A DNA stretch of 64,000 nt from Bombyx mori (GCF_030269925.1 NC_085133.1:2252001-2316000); one strand, 5' to 3'. Counted from the stretch's first letter, positions 37,946 to 49,204 are shown. Notes: generated from the letters alone by a model not told the origin. Numbers and translations: made by a program.

Positions 37946-40900
37946 CTGGAAACAAAAAGCACAATTATCGAAATAAAAATGTCGTTAAGCAACAAAAAAA
38001 AACCTTGGAAAAGAGAGTGATAATTGTCGTAACACGTTCAAAATGTGCTTCTTTTCGCATTGTGACGTCATTTGTGGTGAATGCCGTAGTCGTCATACTT
38101 ACACCGGTCAGCGTAGTGAGTGAGACTGATCGGAATATAGTCCTGATAGAGACGGGTCGCAGCGCCCGGCACAGCATCAGTATTATACATTTCCGCGTAT
38201 TAAGATCGAAGCGGGTTTCCCAACCGCAGGAATACAATGTCATGCACACGTCTTCACTCTGGTGAACGAAAAGATGGTTTATTATCTTCTTCTTTTCCTT
38301 TTTTTTATTTTTTTTTATTGCTTAGATAGGTGGACGAGCTCACAGCCCATCTGGTGTTAAGTGGTTGCTGGAGCCCATAAACATACATTTACGACGTAAA
38401 TGCGCCACCCACCTTGAGATATAACGGCTGCCCCACTCTTCAAACCGAAACATATTACTGCTTCACGGCAGAAATAGGCAGGGTGGTGGTACCCACCCGC
38501 GCGGACTCACAAGAGGTCCTACCACCAGTAATTACGCAAATTATAATTTTGCGGGTTTGATTTTTATTAAACGATGTTATTCGTTCATCGTGGAAGTCAA
38601 TCGTGAACATTTGTTGGGTACGTATTTCATTAGAAAAATTGGTACCCGCCTGGGATATGAATACCGATGCATCGCTCAACACGAATACACCGGACGTCTT
38701 TATCTTTTAGGCCACGACGACTACAAAAAGCATTTTTAAAATTTATGATTCTTCACAAGAGACACCCTGTATAGTGTTTTATTGTACTTTTTCCATGAGC
38801 ATGTTGCTGTAGTAGCACGGGGTCGTCCCAACCACGAAAGCGCCGAAGATGAAGGCGAAGAACTCCGGTATGAACTGACCTCGGCCGAGAGCCTAAAAAT
38901 CATAACGGCACCATATTTTATACCTTTAAACGAGCAATTCTTGTATATATATAATCTGAATCTCGGAAAGGCTCCAACAATTTTCATAAACTTTAGTATA
39001 CAGGGGATTTCGGGGGCGATAAATCAATCTAGCTACGATTTATTTTCAGAAAATGTTGTTTTATTCGTGTTTTCAATAATCAACTTTATCGATAATCAAT
39101 TTTATGACTCTTCCCGACATCTATTGGCGAATAATAATACTATTTTTACTGCTTTAAAGACACAACAAGATGGCGTTATAAAAAAAAAAAAAAAAAACGA
39201 GCAAAGCTGGTATTATCTGGTATTCATCTGGTATTATCTAATGGACTATAATCACACGGTCAACGAATACACCCTATACGTATTTTAGTCGAGGGACGGT
39301 AATGGGAGAGATGTGCTCCGCACTAAGCGCTTCACTCTCCCCCCTTTGCCTTTTCATGAGTTCTGTTTCATGTGAGGCTCGGACATGGGTTGTTGAGCCA
39401 CAAGAGGTTTTAGTCGGTTCGACTCCGATATACCCCGCCCTTCATCCCCAGTGGAGGGTGGGAGTCCGGCGATTTCCTCCCAACAAAAAAAAAACTATTT
39501 TTGTCAATTAGGAAGTATAATCATGAGAATGAAAATGTTATAGTTAAAGCAAAATTATACAATAGAAAACAAAATTGGTTGTTCCTGTTTCTGGTGTGAA
39601 GCAGTTAGGAAACGTAGCGTAGCTCTTGTAATATATTTAAGATATCCGCATCATATCTCTTTAAATATTTATCATTTACTTCTCGAGAATCATTCGGATG
39701 AGTATGGTCTGGTATTGGCTAATCCGTAAAAAAATGTAATATTCCTCAAACAAAATTCTAAGCTCTCATTCTAAGCTATAATTTTCATTTAAATAACATC
39801 ATTTAAGAGCATATTTCATTAAGATACACAAACAAGCAATTGAGTTACGCTATCAAATCACAATGGGCCACTTTTAGAATCAGATAATTTGACAGATAAT
39901 TTAATTCTCAATGATCAAAAGCAGAAAGTATAATAATAATACCCCGGTCTCCGGAGACCCATCTGGCGCTCTTCGCCGATGACACCGCCATCTACTACTC
40001 GTGTAGGAAGAAGGCGTTGCTTCATCGACGACTTCAGACCGCAGCTACCACCATGGGACAGTGGTTCCGGAAGTGGCGCATCGACATCAACCCCACGAAA
40101 AGCACAGCGGTGCTCTTCAAAAGGGGTCGCCCTCCGAACACCACGCTGAGCATCCCCCTCCCGACTAGGCGCGTCAACACCTCCGCCCCCGCCATTCGCC
40201 CAATCACGATGTTCGACCAGCCCATACCGTGGGCCCCGAAGGTCAAATATTTAGGCATCACCCTCGACAGTAGGATGACATTCCGCCCCCACATCAAGAC
40301 GGTACGCGACCGTGCCGCCTTCATTCTAGGACGTCTCTACCCGATGATATGTAGGCGAAGTAAAATGTCCCTTAGAAATAAGGTGACACTCTACAAAACT
40401 TGCATACGCCCCGTCATGACCTATGCAAGTGTAGTGTTCGCTCACGCGGCCCGCACTCACTTAAAATCATTCCAAATTATTCAATCCCGTTTTTGCAGGA
40501 TAGCCGTCGGAGCCCCGTGGTTCGTCAGGAACGTCGACCTCCATGACGACCTGGACTTAGAGTCCATCAGTAAGTATCTACAGTCGGCGTCGATGCGCCA
40601 CTTCGATAAAGCGGCACGACACGAGAACCCTCTCATCGTGGCTGCCGGTAACTACATTCCCGATCCTGCGGACAGAATGGAAAGCAGTCGACGTCGCCCA
40701 AAACACGTCATCTCGGATCCTCCCGATCCACTAACGGTGCTTTTAGGTACTTCAAGCACCGGTCACCGTTCTCGTCGAACCCGTCGCTTGCGACGAAGGG
40801 CTCGACGAGTAAATTAACTCTCAGACACAGCCCACTGAGTTTCTCGCCGGATCTTCTCAGTGGGTCGCGTTTCCGATCCGGTGGTAGATTCTGCGAAGCA

Positions 40901-43900
40901 CGGCTCTTGCTAGGGTTCGTGTTAGCAACGTCACCAGGTTTGAGCCCCGTGAGCTCACCTACTAAAGTTAGGGTTACGCTGACATAGCCCCTAGGGCTAT
41001 CAGCTTAGGTAGGAAAAAAAATATAATAATAATAATAATAATATATAAATACCATGGAAACCGTCTACAACAACAGACGTGTCAAAAATTGCAAAATTAA
41101 AATTTATTTAATTTTACCTAAATTTTTACAAATATTTACAGAAAAAATACAAATAATTAAATTTTAAAAATGATAAAAACAAAAATAGAAAGTGTAAAGT
41201 TGGATGCAAAAATGAAAATAAAGAATTTAAAGAAAACTGCAATGTGACACGTCCATGTCGACGACAACTGCATTAAGGAAAAACCCAAGTCGACAGTGTA
41301 GACAGGTGACCTGTGGCGCACAAAGAACATCACCATGTATTCCGTCGTGTTCGTCGGATGGCTCTCCAAGTCCGACGAGAATTGAAAGTTTATCCAGCGA
41401 CGAAACACAGCCGTCCCCTGCGCCGCCAAGACCTGTGCGCCGGGGCCGCCCACCATTGGCACGCTTGGGATCAACGAGGCGAAATGCCCCGTCTACGGTC
41501 CCCGCTACCAGTGGTGTAGTGCGCTCTCGCATGCGTTGGAACGAAAATATAAATATAAATGTCATGCGAGCGTACTATGAGGCTACGGAGGGAGAAACCA
41601 ACCTTTCTGCGTATCGCTCAAAAATGTTTTCTGTGTTTCAGACATTGTGCCCGACCGTGAATGTTTCGACACAACGACTGTCAGATCAGGTGAGGGCTAT
41701 CCAGCGGCTTAGGCTGTTGGACCAGTCTCTTCTTGATCGACTACGCTACGAAGCGCTACCTGTTCCCATCGAACCACAAGAAAACCAAGTGGTAACTGAC
41801 ACCGTCGCCCCAATAATACAACACGATGAGGAAATTCAAGAACAGGTTTGTGCAAGTAACCAGGACTATGAGCGTTTGAGTAGTGCTTTGGAGGATTCTA
41901 TTCAAGAATATAGGTTAGTCTCCGCCTGCTCTAGACCACGATTACCACGTTTGCCTATACATAGACGTAATGTTTCGCTTGTAGGGGCCCTGGACTCTAT
42001 TCTAAAACCCTATTTAGAATCAAGTACGGATCTAATTGATACGCACTCACTTCTGTACTGCGGTGCGGTAGCGGTTTGTCGTGTAGCTGAGGTTAAGTCT
42101 CCAAATTTAACCCAGACAGCCTATCGACCCCCTACTAAACCACAATGGCAGTGCAGAATTGAGAAGCGAATTGATAGGGCCAGGATTCTTATAGCAAAGC
42201 TTATGTGCTTCCAGAAAGGAAATACTCGTCCTCGGGTTATGTGTTTCGTCGATCAGGCCTTTGCCGGAACTGGAATAAGCTCAAACGAATACATGACCTG
42301 TATTATTGAGCGCATAGACTTCTGGAAGCAAAAAGTTTATGCTTGGGCAAGCCGTATTCGTCGGTATCGTCTAAGATCTGAGCGATGCCATTTGAATAGA
42401 GTTTTCCAAAGAGATCAAAGAAGTGTATACAGAAACTGGGAGTCGTCTCAATCCCAAGTGACCGATGAGCCATACAATGTCAACGAAGAGGACATGTCAA
42501 CATTTTGGAATAATATTTGGTCGATACCCATTGGTCACTCTGAAGGGGAATGGATACAAACTGTCAGGCGGGAATGTGAATCGTATAAAGAGATGGATTC
42601 AATAACAATTTCCGCCGTTGATGTTTCTCGTGCAGTACGTTCGATGCCAAATTGGAAAAGTCCGGGACCGGACGGACTGCACAGTTACTGGATCAAGTGG
42701 ATCCGAAGTTCACATGAACGCCTGGCAGCTCAATTCCAACAGGCCCTTGAGTTGGGATCACTCCCAGATTTCATGACATCTGGTATCACTTATTTGATTT
42801 ATAAATCTGGCAATACCTCGGATCCCAAGAATTACAGACCAATTGCATGCTTACCTACTATCTATAAGCTACTTACATCCATTTTGAGAATCAAAATTCA
42901 AAATCACATTTTTAATAATAACATTTTATCACCTAATCAGAATGGATGTAAGGCAGGGTCTCGAGGTACAAAAGATTTGCTACTCATTGACATGACCATT
43001 ACTCAACAAGTTCGGCGGAGTAAGAGGAACGTTCATATGGCTTGGATTGATTATAAGAAAGCGTATGACTCTGTGCCTCATACATGGCTAATGAGAGTTT
43101 TAGAGCTATATAAAATAAATCCCATACTATGCTCCTTTCTTAGCTCATGCATGGGTCAATGGTCTACGTTTCTTAGTCAACCAGGTCAGATGACTTCTTC
43201 TGCTGCCCCGAATTTAATAAGGATTAAGCGGGGTATCTTTCAGGGCGACAGTCTGAGTCCTTTGTGGTTTTGTTTGGCGCTTAATCCTTTAAGTACATTA
43301 CTTAAAGATTCAACGCTAGGCTACCGACTTCGCAGAGGAGCTGAGGCTATATCACATCTCTTGTTCATGGATGATCTCAAATTATTTGCTTCCAAAAAAC
43401 CAGACTTAATGAGTTTACTTAAAATAACCGACAATTTTAGTAAAGCCATTGGGATGGAATTTGGTGTTGATAAATGTGCGTTCATAGAAGTACAGAGAGG
43501 TAAAGTTGTAAGCTCAGATTGCTTACTACTTAACCATAGTGTGGTCCTCAAGTCTCTTTGTGAATCGGAAACTTACAAGTACCTTGGTATGTTTGAAGTG
43601 CTGAATATTGTTGACGCAGATATGAAACAATCGTTTAGAGATCGGTTTTTTGGTCGTCTTATAAAGGTCTTAAAAAGCCATTTATCAGGCGGAAACAAAA
43701 TCCGAGCGTTTAATGGTTGGGTCATGCCTATGTTAACATATTCCTTTGGCATACTAAGGTGGACGCAATCAGAGCTGGACGTACTGGACAGAAAAGTCAG
43801 GCGATTGTTAACGGCATACAGAATGCATCATCCACGTTCGTCTGTAATGAGGTTGTATATTCCTCGGAAATGTGGGGGTCGTGGTATTTTGAATGCCAAG

Positions 43901-46823
43901 GATCTACATAACCGAGAGATATACAACCTTAGGGAATATTTCCTTAAGATGAACGTGAATATGTATCGGGATGTCGTTGCAGTCGATAAGGGGCTAACTC
44001 CGCTATCCTTAGCTAACGGGAATTGGAAGAGGCTGAAGGTAGAGAGTATTTCAGATCGCATAACTGTATGGAGGAGCAAGGAGTTACACGGTAGGTTCTA
44101 CCGGGCTCTCACAGGGCCTGATGTAGACCAATTAGCTTCCGTGGCCTGGTTACGATTCAGTAACCTCTTTGGGGAAACTGAAGGTTTTATCTTTGCAATT
44201 ATGGACGAAGTTATCATGACGAACAACTACCGGAAATATATACTAAAGGATGGGACGGTCGACATTTGTCGGGCATGCCACCGTCCGGGAGAGTCTATTA
44301 GACATATTGTTTCTGGCTGTTCTCGGTTTGCTAACGGCGAGTACTTGCATAGACATAACCAAGTGGCTAGGATTATCCATCAACAACTTGCTCTGAAATA
44401 TGGTTTTCTTGATTCTGCTGTACCTTATTACCAATACCAACCTCAACCAGTTCTTGATAATGGTCATGTTACGCTCTACTGGGACCGATCTATTATCACG
44501 GATAGGTATATTGTTGCCAATAAACCTGATATTGTGATAATAGATCGATCTGCGCGTCGAGCAGTGTTGGTTGATGTCACCATTCCTCATGACGAGAACC
44601 TCGTGAAGGCAGAAAAGGACAAATTAATAAAATATTTAGACCTGGCCCACGAGACTACCGCCATGTGGCATGTTGATTCAACCATCATTGTTCCAATAGT
44701 TGTATCGGTACACGGCTTGATAGCGAAAAGTTTCGATCAACATCTTAAGAAACTTTCGTTATCCAGCTGGGTTAAGGGCCTAATACAGAAAGCAGTTATC
44801 CTCGATACTGCACGCATTGTGAGGAGGTTTCTCACTCTGGAGTCCTAACCAATGGTGGCTTGTGTCGTAGACACCGCCATCAGCGGCAATCTATTTTTAT
44901 ATAGTGTTTTTTAAAAATTGTATTTTTAATATCTTTTTTAAAAAATATTATGTAATTAATAAGATTTTAAATAAATATAAATAAATAATAATAAATAAAT
45001 GAGTTGCTGTTCGTTAGTCTCGCTAAAACTCGAGAGCGGATGGACCGATTTGGCTAATTTTGGTCTTGAATTATTTGTGGAAGTGCAGAGAAGGTTTAAA
45101 AGGTAGATAAATATGAAAATGCTCGGAATTAAATAAAAATAATAATTTTGTTTTCCCTTTGTTGTGTCCCCCGTCGGACGGATTCCTTTTGTTTGTTCTA
45201 AGTTTATTTTATACAAAAGTTTGGGTCTTTTATTTATCGATTGAGGCACTACGAAGTCTGCCGGGTCAGCTAGTAAATAATAAAATACTGTGTCAATCAT
45301 TACCCAGCAACTGGTATTAGTTAACGCACAAGTTGGAATCTTTTCAATTCTTATTTATAGAGACTGGAAATATCAAAGTATGACCACAGGTACCTATCTA
45401 ACTGTTTCACTTATTGTTTAGATTCCTATAAAGCATTATTTGCTGTGACAATTGCGACAACTCATTTCGAGACTGCCCAAAAAATGTTTATTCTGACTAC
45501 AAACGTTCCATTGTGTATTAGGTATTAAAAATATGAAGCATATATGCAATGAACTTACTTGTATAACTGCGAAGATCGTGATGGGTAAGACCAGGGATGA
45601 GGATTTCAGTAGAAACTCATATATTACTTGAAAACATTCGTTTATCTCATTCGAATAACTGTAAAAAAAGTATACTTTATTAGTGTCCAAGGTAGTCTAT
45701 GTTTTGTAACCTCTCTGCTTATCTAAAAAGCGGTTCCATAGATTTTTAACGAAACTTTGGAATGAGTTCTCTTCCGCGATGTTGCCAAAGCAACATGGTC
45801 ATCCATTTCTTCTTCAAACAAGTTTTGAAATGTGTTCTTAGAGATAGACAGCGGTGAGATCTAACTTAGTTTAATACACCATCGTACTTTATATAATGAT
45901 TATTTGTTAGGTCATGTCCGTTTTAAATTTAAACTATTTTAGGCATGACACACATTACGGAGGCCTTTGCCAAAAGGCAATCAGAAATAAAGACTTTTAA
46001 GATGTAACTTATGAATTAAAAAACTAAGCCCTTACCAGTATATTTCCTGCATTTGTAGTACGGTCTTCTTAAGTCTCTCTTGAACTACGTAATCGTCATT
46101 GTCAAACAAGTTCTTAATGTTCAATCTGACGATTTCGAGCTTAGCGCAGCCGTGCAGCAAGAATATCGGGCCCAATGGCAAAACGCTTGTATACAATGCC
46201 GAAGTATACAATGAATAAAAGAATGTACAAAAGTACATGGTTATAAATATAACTGGGTTATTCCTGTGTCTTTCAATAACTTCTGGATAGATCACTTCGT
46301 AATATTGGACTATTCTGAAATTGCCCTGAATGGCCGAATAAATCGTGCATACTATTATACTCTTGAGAAAAAACTGGGCCATGCCACAGGTGGTCAGGAT
46401 CGCCCACGCTCGGCAAAGCCATCGGCCTTTTTTCGCGTATTCAAGTATCACGTTTTGCTCTTCTTCTGACATCGTCTTCGCTATCTCATATTCAGCCTTC
46501 ATGGTTTCAATTAACATCTTCAATTTGCTTTGATAATAAAGCATGTTGATGTAGAGAAGCGTGATTACCAAGTAAACGAAGGACAGGCACATGTTTCGGC
46601 ACATTTGCGAATAATCGGCGGCCTTTAAATCGAATTCGATAATGTTGTAGATGAATAACATGCAGATTATAGTGAGCTCTCCGTGCATTAGAATAAAGTG
46701 CGTTGCCCATTTTTTGTCTCTCTTCGTGTATGGGTACGTGCCACTGAATTTTTGCGAAATAATTGCTATTCTGAAGATTTTATCGAAGTTCAATTCCATT
46801 TTGGACTTTCTATAATAAATCAT
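37892..46823 (-). CDS. Odorant receptor gene, left copy (5 coding exons, 400 residues)
   Basis: Exons in reading order: 46036-46823, 45559-45658, 38788-38892, 38103-38258, 37892-37945; all phases match and the last ends in TAA. This is an insect 7TM odorant receptor (7tm_6 family): a long first exon with several hydrophobic segments (ILMHGELTIICMLFIYNII, PVIFITMYFCTFFYSLYTS), then PITIFAVIQ, PCYYSNMLMEKSED across exons 3/4, LYSCGWETRF in exon 4 and SLTTLTGVFQQAYALFNLL at the end, the family's C-terminal pattern. Known: these receptors form ligand-gated cation channels with Orco in olfactory neuron dendrites. A downstream Met (46799) is an alternative start. Intron 2 is swollen to 6.7 kb by Jockey-like and Dong insertions. 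Ligand unknown; no Bombyx receptor number is assigned. Confidence 0.9.
38103..38258 (-). CDS. Odorant receptor, left copy, exon 4
   Basis: 52 codons, phase 0 at both ends: SEDVCMTLYSCGWETRF, then CRALRPVSIRTIF and SLTTLTG before GTAAGT. Acceptor TTCACCAG. Confidence 0.9.
38305..38725 (-). repeat. Bm1-type SINE, full length with tRNA-derived head
   Basis: Lies in the exon 3/4 intron. The head at its right end holds the reversed A-box-like part (cgtctttatcttttaggcca) and a B-box remnant. The same insertion is at 53013-53472, so it predates the gene duplication. Confidence 0.9.
38788..38892 (-). CDS. Odorant receptor, left copy, exon 3
   Basis: 35 codons, phase 0: ALGRGQFIPEFFAFIF, then GTTPCYYSNMLMEK before GTACAA. 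Acceptor GATTTTTAG. Confidence 0.88.
39288..39490 (+). repeat. R1-type LINE 3' end (shared with 53818-54018)
   Basis: gagagatgtgctccgcacta to gtccggcgatttcctcccaa and poly-A, followed by ctatttttgtcaatta. The right-hand duplicate keeps the atttttgtc target duplication on both sides. Confidence 0.85.
39937..40817 (+). pseudogene. C-terminal part of Jockey-like reverse transcriptase
   Basis: Open from the truncation point through FADDTAIYY to the normal Arg-rich end (RRARRVN) and stop. It lacks the endonuclease and most of the polymerase because of 5' truncation; no damage is seen in the remaining frame. Confidence 0.9.
39940..41016 (+). mobile_element. Jockey-like LINE, young 5'-truncated copy
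   Basis: Begins at the sequence found at 11366 of the long copy (accccggtctccggagaccc) and runs to the tail. Nearly identical to 11366-12450. Flanked by taataataat tracts on both sides. Lies in receptor intron 2 of the left gene only. Confidence 0.92.
41020..41046 (+). repeat. TAA/ATA microsatellite at the Dong insertion site
   Basis: About seven aat/taa units directly 5' of the Dong element. Similar taa/aaataa units (44967-45000) follow its 3' end. Dong elements are known to target TAA repeats. Confidence 0.85.
41045..44995 (+). mobile_element. Dong (R4-clade) non-LTR retrotransposon, intact ORF
   Basis: About 3.95 kb: a 5' UTR of about 210 bp, a single ORF (41255-44848) and a 3' UTR of about 140 bp merging into aaataaataataataaa. 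A single long ORF with a C-terminal restriction-like endonuclease and TAA-repeat flanks match the Dong element described from Bombyx mori. Whether the 5' end is complete cannot be told. Confidence 0.9.
41255..44848 (+). CDS. Dong-type ORF, reverse transcriptase plus restriction-like endonuclease
   Basis: 1197 residues, no interruption. The N-terminus is basic and Pro-rich (RPVRRGRPPLARLGSTRR), probably nucleic-acid binding. The reverse transcriptase includes WKSPGPDGLHSYWIKWI, NYRPIACLPTIYKLLTSIL, MAWIDYKKAYDSVPH, GIFQGDSLSPLWFCLALNP and catalytic FMDD near residue 704 (Phe for the usual Tyr or Phe-Ala). The C-terminus has a zinc knuckle at about 1002 (CRACHRPGESIRHIVSGC) and the endonuclease core at about 1090 (KPDIVIIDRS, then AVLVDVTIP), a PD-D signature. 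There is no apurinic-type endonuclease. Known role of the family: target-primed reverse transcription at TAA repeats. The protein looks functional. Confidence 0.94.
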   Translation: MSTTTALRKNPSRQCRQVTCGAQRTSPCIPSCSSDGSPSPTRIESLSSDETQPSPAPPRPVRRGRPPLARLGSTRRNAPSTVPATSGVVRSRMRWNENININVMRAYYEATEGETNLSAYRSKMFSVFQTLCPTVNVSTQRLSDQVRAIQRLRLLDQSLLDRLRYEALPVPIEPQENQVVTDTVAPIIQHDEEIQEQVCASNQDYERLSSALEDSIQEYRLVSACSRPRLPRLPIHRRNVSLVGALDSILKPYLESSTDLIDTHSLLYCGAVAVCRVAEVKSPNLTQTAYRPPTKPQWQCRIEKRIDRARILIAKLMCFQKGNTRPRVMCFVDQAFAGTGISSNEYMTCIIERIDFWKQKVYAWASRIRRYRLRSERCHLNRVFQRDQRSVYRNWESSQSQVTDEPYNVNEEDMSTFWNNIWSIPIGHSEGEWIQTVRRECESYKEMDSITISAVDVSRAVRSMPNWKSPGPDGLHSYWIKWIRSSHERLAAQFQQALELGSLPDFMTSGITYLIYKSGNTSDPKNYRPIACLPTIYKLLTSILRIKIQNHIFNNNILSPNQNGCKAGSRGTKDLLLIDMTITQQVRRSKRNVHMAWIDYKKAYDSVPHTWLMRVLELYKINPILCSFLSSCMGQWSTFLSQPGQMTSSAAPNLIRIKRGIFQGDSLSPLWFCLALNPLSTLLKDSTLGYRLRRGAEAISHLLFMDDLKLFASKKPDLMSLLKITDNFSKAIGMEFGVDKCAFIEVQRGKVVSSDCLLLNHSVVLKSLCESETYKYLGMFEVLNIVDADMKQSFRDRFFGRLIKVLKSHLSGGNKIRAFNGWVMPMLTYSFGILRWTQSELDVLDRKVRRLLTAYRMHHPRSSVMRLYIPRKCGGRGILNAKDLHNREIYNLREYFLKMNVNMYRDVVAVDKGLTPLSLANGNWKRLKVESISDRITVWRSKELHGRFYRALTGPDVDQLASVAWLRFSNLFGETEGFIFAIMDEVIMTNNYRKYILKDGTVDICRACHRPGESIRHIVSGCSRFANGEYLHRHNQVARIIHQQLALKYGFLDSAVPYYQYQPQPVLDNGHVTLYWDRSIITDRYIVANKPDIVIIDRSARRAVLVDVTIPHDENLVKAEKDKLIKYLDLAHETTAMWHVDSTIIVPIVVSVHGLIAKSFDQHLKKLSLSSWVKGLIQKAVILDTARIVRRFLTLES
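44996..45273 (+). repeat. Dispersed repeat ending CTAG|T (Helitron-like), copy 2
   Basis: gagttgctgttcgttagtct to gaagtctgccgggtcagcta. Same family as 2390-2636. It abuts the Dong 3' end. Confidence 0.5.
45559..45658 (-). CDS. Odorant receptor, left copy, exon 2
   Basis: The acceptor TTTTTTTACAG and donor GTAAGT enclose 100 bp. The first base completes a Cys codon begun in exon 1; then YSNEINECFQVIYEFLLK, ending FAVIQ. Confidence 0.9.
46036..46823 (-). CDS. Odorant receptor, left copy, exon 1
   Basis: 262 codons plus two bases, ending QMQEIY before the donor GTAAGG. The start at ATG 46823 (MIYYRKSKMELN) is preferred for length; ATG 46799 (MELNFDKIF) is equally usable. Confidence 0.9.
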
Positions 46824-47454
46824 TGCATTATTGGTTCGAATGATACTGGGTGGAAATTTTATAAAGAAATCACCCTCGTTTGATAAAAAAAAAAAAAGTT
46901 TATTGATTGGTCCAAAATTAGTATTTATTTTATAACGTCTGTACAAATATCAGAAAAGACAAAATACTTATATCTTCTCCTCAACATATTGGTCAATCTA
47001 ATTTATACTGTTGTTGCTTAATAGTTATGATCGTATATTATAACTTTATAATCAAAATATAAGTGTATAGATAACAAAACAAAAGACAAGGTGTAATACA
47101 AAAAGAAAAATAATTTTTTTAGTTAGTTAGTGGTTTGAGTTAAATTTCGATCACTAGATCACATAAAAGCAGAGTTAGGGCGATTTTAGGAAATTTCTGT
47201 CTTCTTAAGGGAGCAGCCGTAACATAATACCAAAGACACAACTAACCTCAATGAGTTGTGGTCGCCATTTCAAAGGGAACATTCTATCGATGTCAGGAAA
47301 ATAAACAGGTGTTTTATAATAATCAAATGTTCTTTTTTCATGTTGAATTTGCTATTATTAAGGCACTAGAAGTGCCTGTGGTTTCAGCGGAGTTTACCTA
47401 TTTTTTACCCTACCTAGTTTTTGGTAACATTAGGGACTATTTCAGCTTCGCGCG
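46824..47454. other. Upstream of the left odorant receptor; no other gene
   Basis: Closely matches 59641-60265 in the other duplicate. It should include the receptor promoter, but I can name no core element. Poly-A/T and AT-rich words only. Confidence 0.5.
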
Positions 47455-47640
47455 GACTGGTAGGTGAGCTCACGTGCTCATCATAAGAGAATTGCTAGCA
47501 CTAGCCTTTTTTCCTACCTAATCTTGTAACCTGCGAGTAGGTGAGCTCATGGGGCTCTATCCCGAGGACGTCGCTCTAACACTAGCCCTAGCAAGAGTGC
47601 TTTTCTGAATTTACTACCGGATCAGAATCGCTACCCACAA
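47455..47640 (-). repeat. Jockey-like LINE 3' UTR remnant, minus strand
   Basis: gtaggtgagctcatggggct, then ctaacactagccctagcaag, then ctaccggatcagaatcgc; old. Also present at 60270-60455, so it predates duplication. Confidence 0.7.
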
Positions 47641-47878
47641 CGAAAATCCGACGATAACTTATAGCTATCAAAATCGATATTACTTTGGCTGAACCTTGCG
47701 CTTTTATTTTTAATTGTCATCATATCACTTCTGACGTCTCTAGTATTGTACAGTTTTTATGGTCACAAACGATCATAAAAGTAATTAATTTTAAAGCAAT
47801 TAAATTAATTATGTCTATGACTAGCGAAAACTTCAAAAAATACAATAAATGGTATGACTTTTTAGAAAATAGACTTAT

Positions 47879-48059
47879 TGTGGCGGGTAGCTATCATACA
47901 ACGCAAGATGATTGACAGATGCCTGAATCTCGCTTACGACATTTTCAAGATAAAGCGCATATACACAAGTTCCGAATAACAACATTCGGACCGTCGGTCT
48001 ACCGAGCAATATCACCCGCTCGGTGGAAGATCTTCCCTTTGTCGTATATCTCTCCAAAC
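47879..48059 (+). mobile_element. Solo LTR (181 bp)
   Basis: Matches the two LTRs at 60695-60875 and 61487-61661. Starts TGTGGCGGGTAGC and ends TCTCTCCAAAC. Flanked by the same 4-bp TTAT (47875-47878, 48060-48063) as the complete element in the other duplicate. Confidence 0.88.
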
Positions 48060-48069
48060 TTATTTATGT

Positions 48070-48340
48070 TATTTTGGTTTTGCAGGTTGCTTAGTTACGG
48101 CTCCGACTTCTGTTATGGTCATTATGAAGTACAGTATGCACGCGAGTTCATGTCCATCGGGGCCAGAGGCATGCGCGGGGGACAGCTCGCCCCATCTTCG
48201 CCCACCTCCCCGCATTTGTCTGACGTCGAGTGTTGTTCGTGACGGTTGTGACGCTCGCTTATCGATATCGAAAATTTACGCTAACGCTATTGTGTTATTT
48301 AACCATGACTACTCCGCTTCCAACAAGTTCAGTTAGAAAA
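48070..48340 (+). other. Conserved GC-rich segment of unknown nature
   Basis: A run open in two frames after an acceptor-like tattttggttttgcag. Conserved in the other duplicate (61672-61945), where the AG is changed to gcgg. Part of it (tacagtatgcacgcgagttc) is repeated inverted at 48605-48632. No family recognised. Confidence 0.35.
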
Positions 48341-49204
48341 AAACCTACTGAAAAATATACATACTGATTCCGACTCTGATCTGTCGGTTGTCTTTTCATT
48401 TGATAGTGATTGAATTGGAATTTAAAAAATATTTTTCTCTATTAGAAATAAACAAGTAATTACTTATCACATTTATTTTATTTCCTAAATTGCAAAATGA
48501 CCTTAAGTTACATTAACCCAAATTGACAGTTGTTGAATAAATCGGTAGTTATTATCGATATTACCATAATTAACGAGGTCACAGCACTACCGTATTCCTC
48601 AGGATGGACATGAACTCGCGCGCCTACTGTATATTCCATGCGAGATGTTTTAGATGATATTTTTCCAATACATTCTTTCTGCATTAGAACCTAATTAACG
48701 AGAAGTGAATTCTAATTTTGGCTCTTTGATAGTGATGTCGTTAATTTAAAACACAGCTTAAAGTGTTTTCCACGAAAATAAACAAAAAATATGCACACAT
48801 ACCTAAACGAATTATTGAGCTTTCTCAAACATTTGATTGAAATATTTATTGCACGACTGAACAAAATAAAAATATGTATTCGAACATTCTACTTAAAAGA
48901 ATATTAGAATAATAGTTTCAGTTAAGTTAAAATAATAATAATATGTATAAATGTAAAACACATCATTATTTGATCTATGACGTCTTTTCAGGCTGAAATA
49001 TTACAGTAAAATAGAAGAGGGTACAGAGATATAGAGGGAGAGTGGAAACCAGTTTCTTGTCAGGAAAAATCCTGGACAGTAGTTAAGTTCAGAAAAGAAA
49101 CTAATCACAAAAATTTCCCTAAAAACTCGTATTTTTTCAATCTGGTAAACCAACACGTTCGCCGCATACAGACGTGCGATATTAAAGCTTACCTACAACT
49201 AGAC
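48341..49204. other. Duplicated intergenic DNA, no gene
   Basis: AT-rich, matching 61946-62755. The right copy has a deletion of about 60-65 bp near 62339. No exon or known repeat seen. Confidence 0.5.

Larger units (their letters stand above)
37138..49204. repeat. Tandem segmental duplication, unit 1 (left)
   Basis: The sequence starting gactttgaaatggctacggt recurs at 37138, 49205 and 62756, each time about 115 bp before a Bm1-type SINE with the same diagnostic gtacaggtaggtaccacc. Unit 1 carries the left odorant receptor gene and its upstream region. Unit ends are approximate. Confidence 0.8.

Noticed and set aside
37965..38249. A 94-codon minus-strand frame as a separate gene
   Set aside because: It is receptor exon 4 read through its GTAAGT donor into the intron.
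38782..39288. A 168-codon plus-strand open frame
   Set aside because: Its first part is the antisense of receptor exon 3 and the rest is low-complexity AT-rich DNA; no family resemblance.
48115..48336. A real exon of an unknown gene
   Set aside because: Open in two frames, but the acceptor-like site is lost in the duplicate and no family is recognised; kept only as an unexplained segment.
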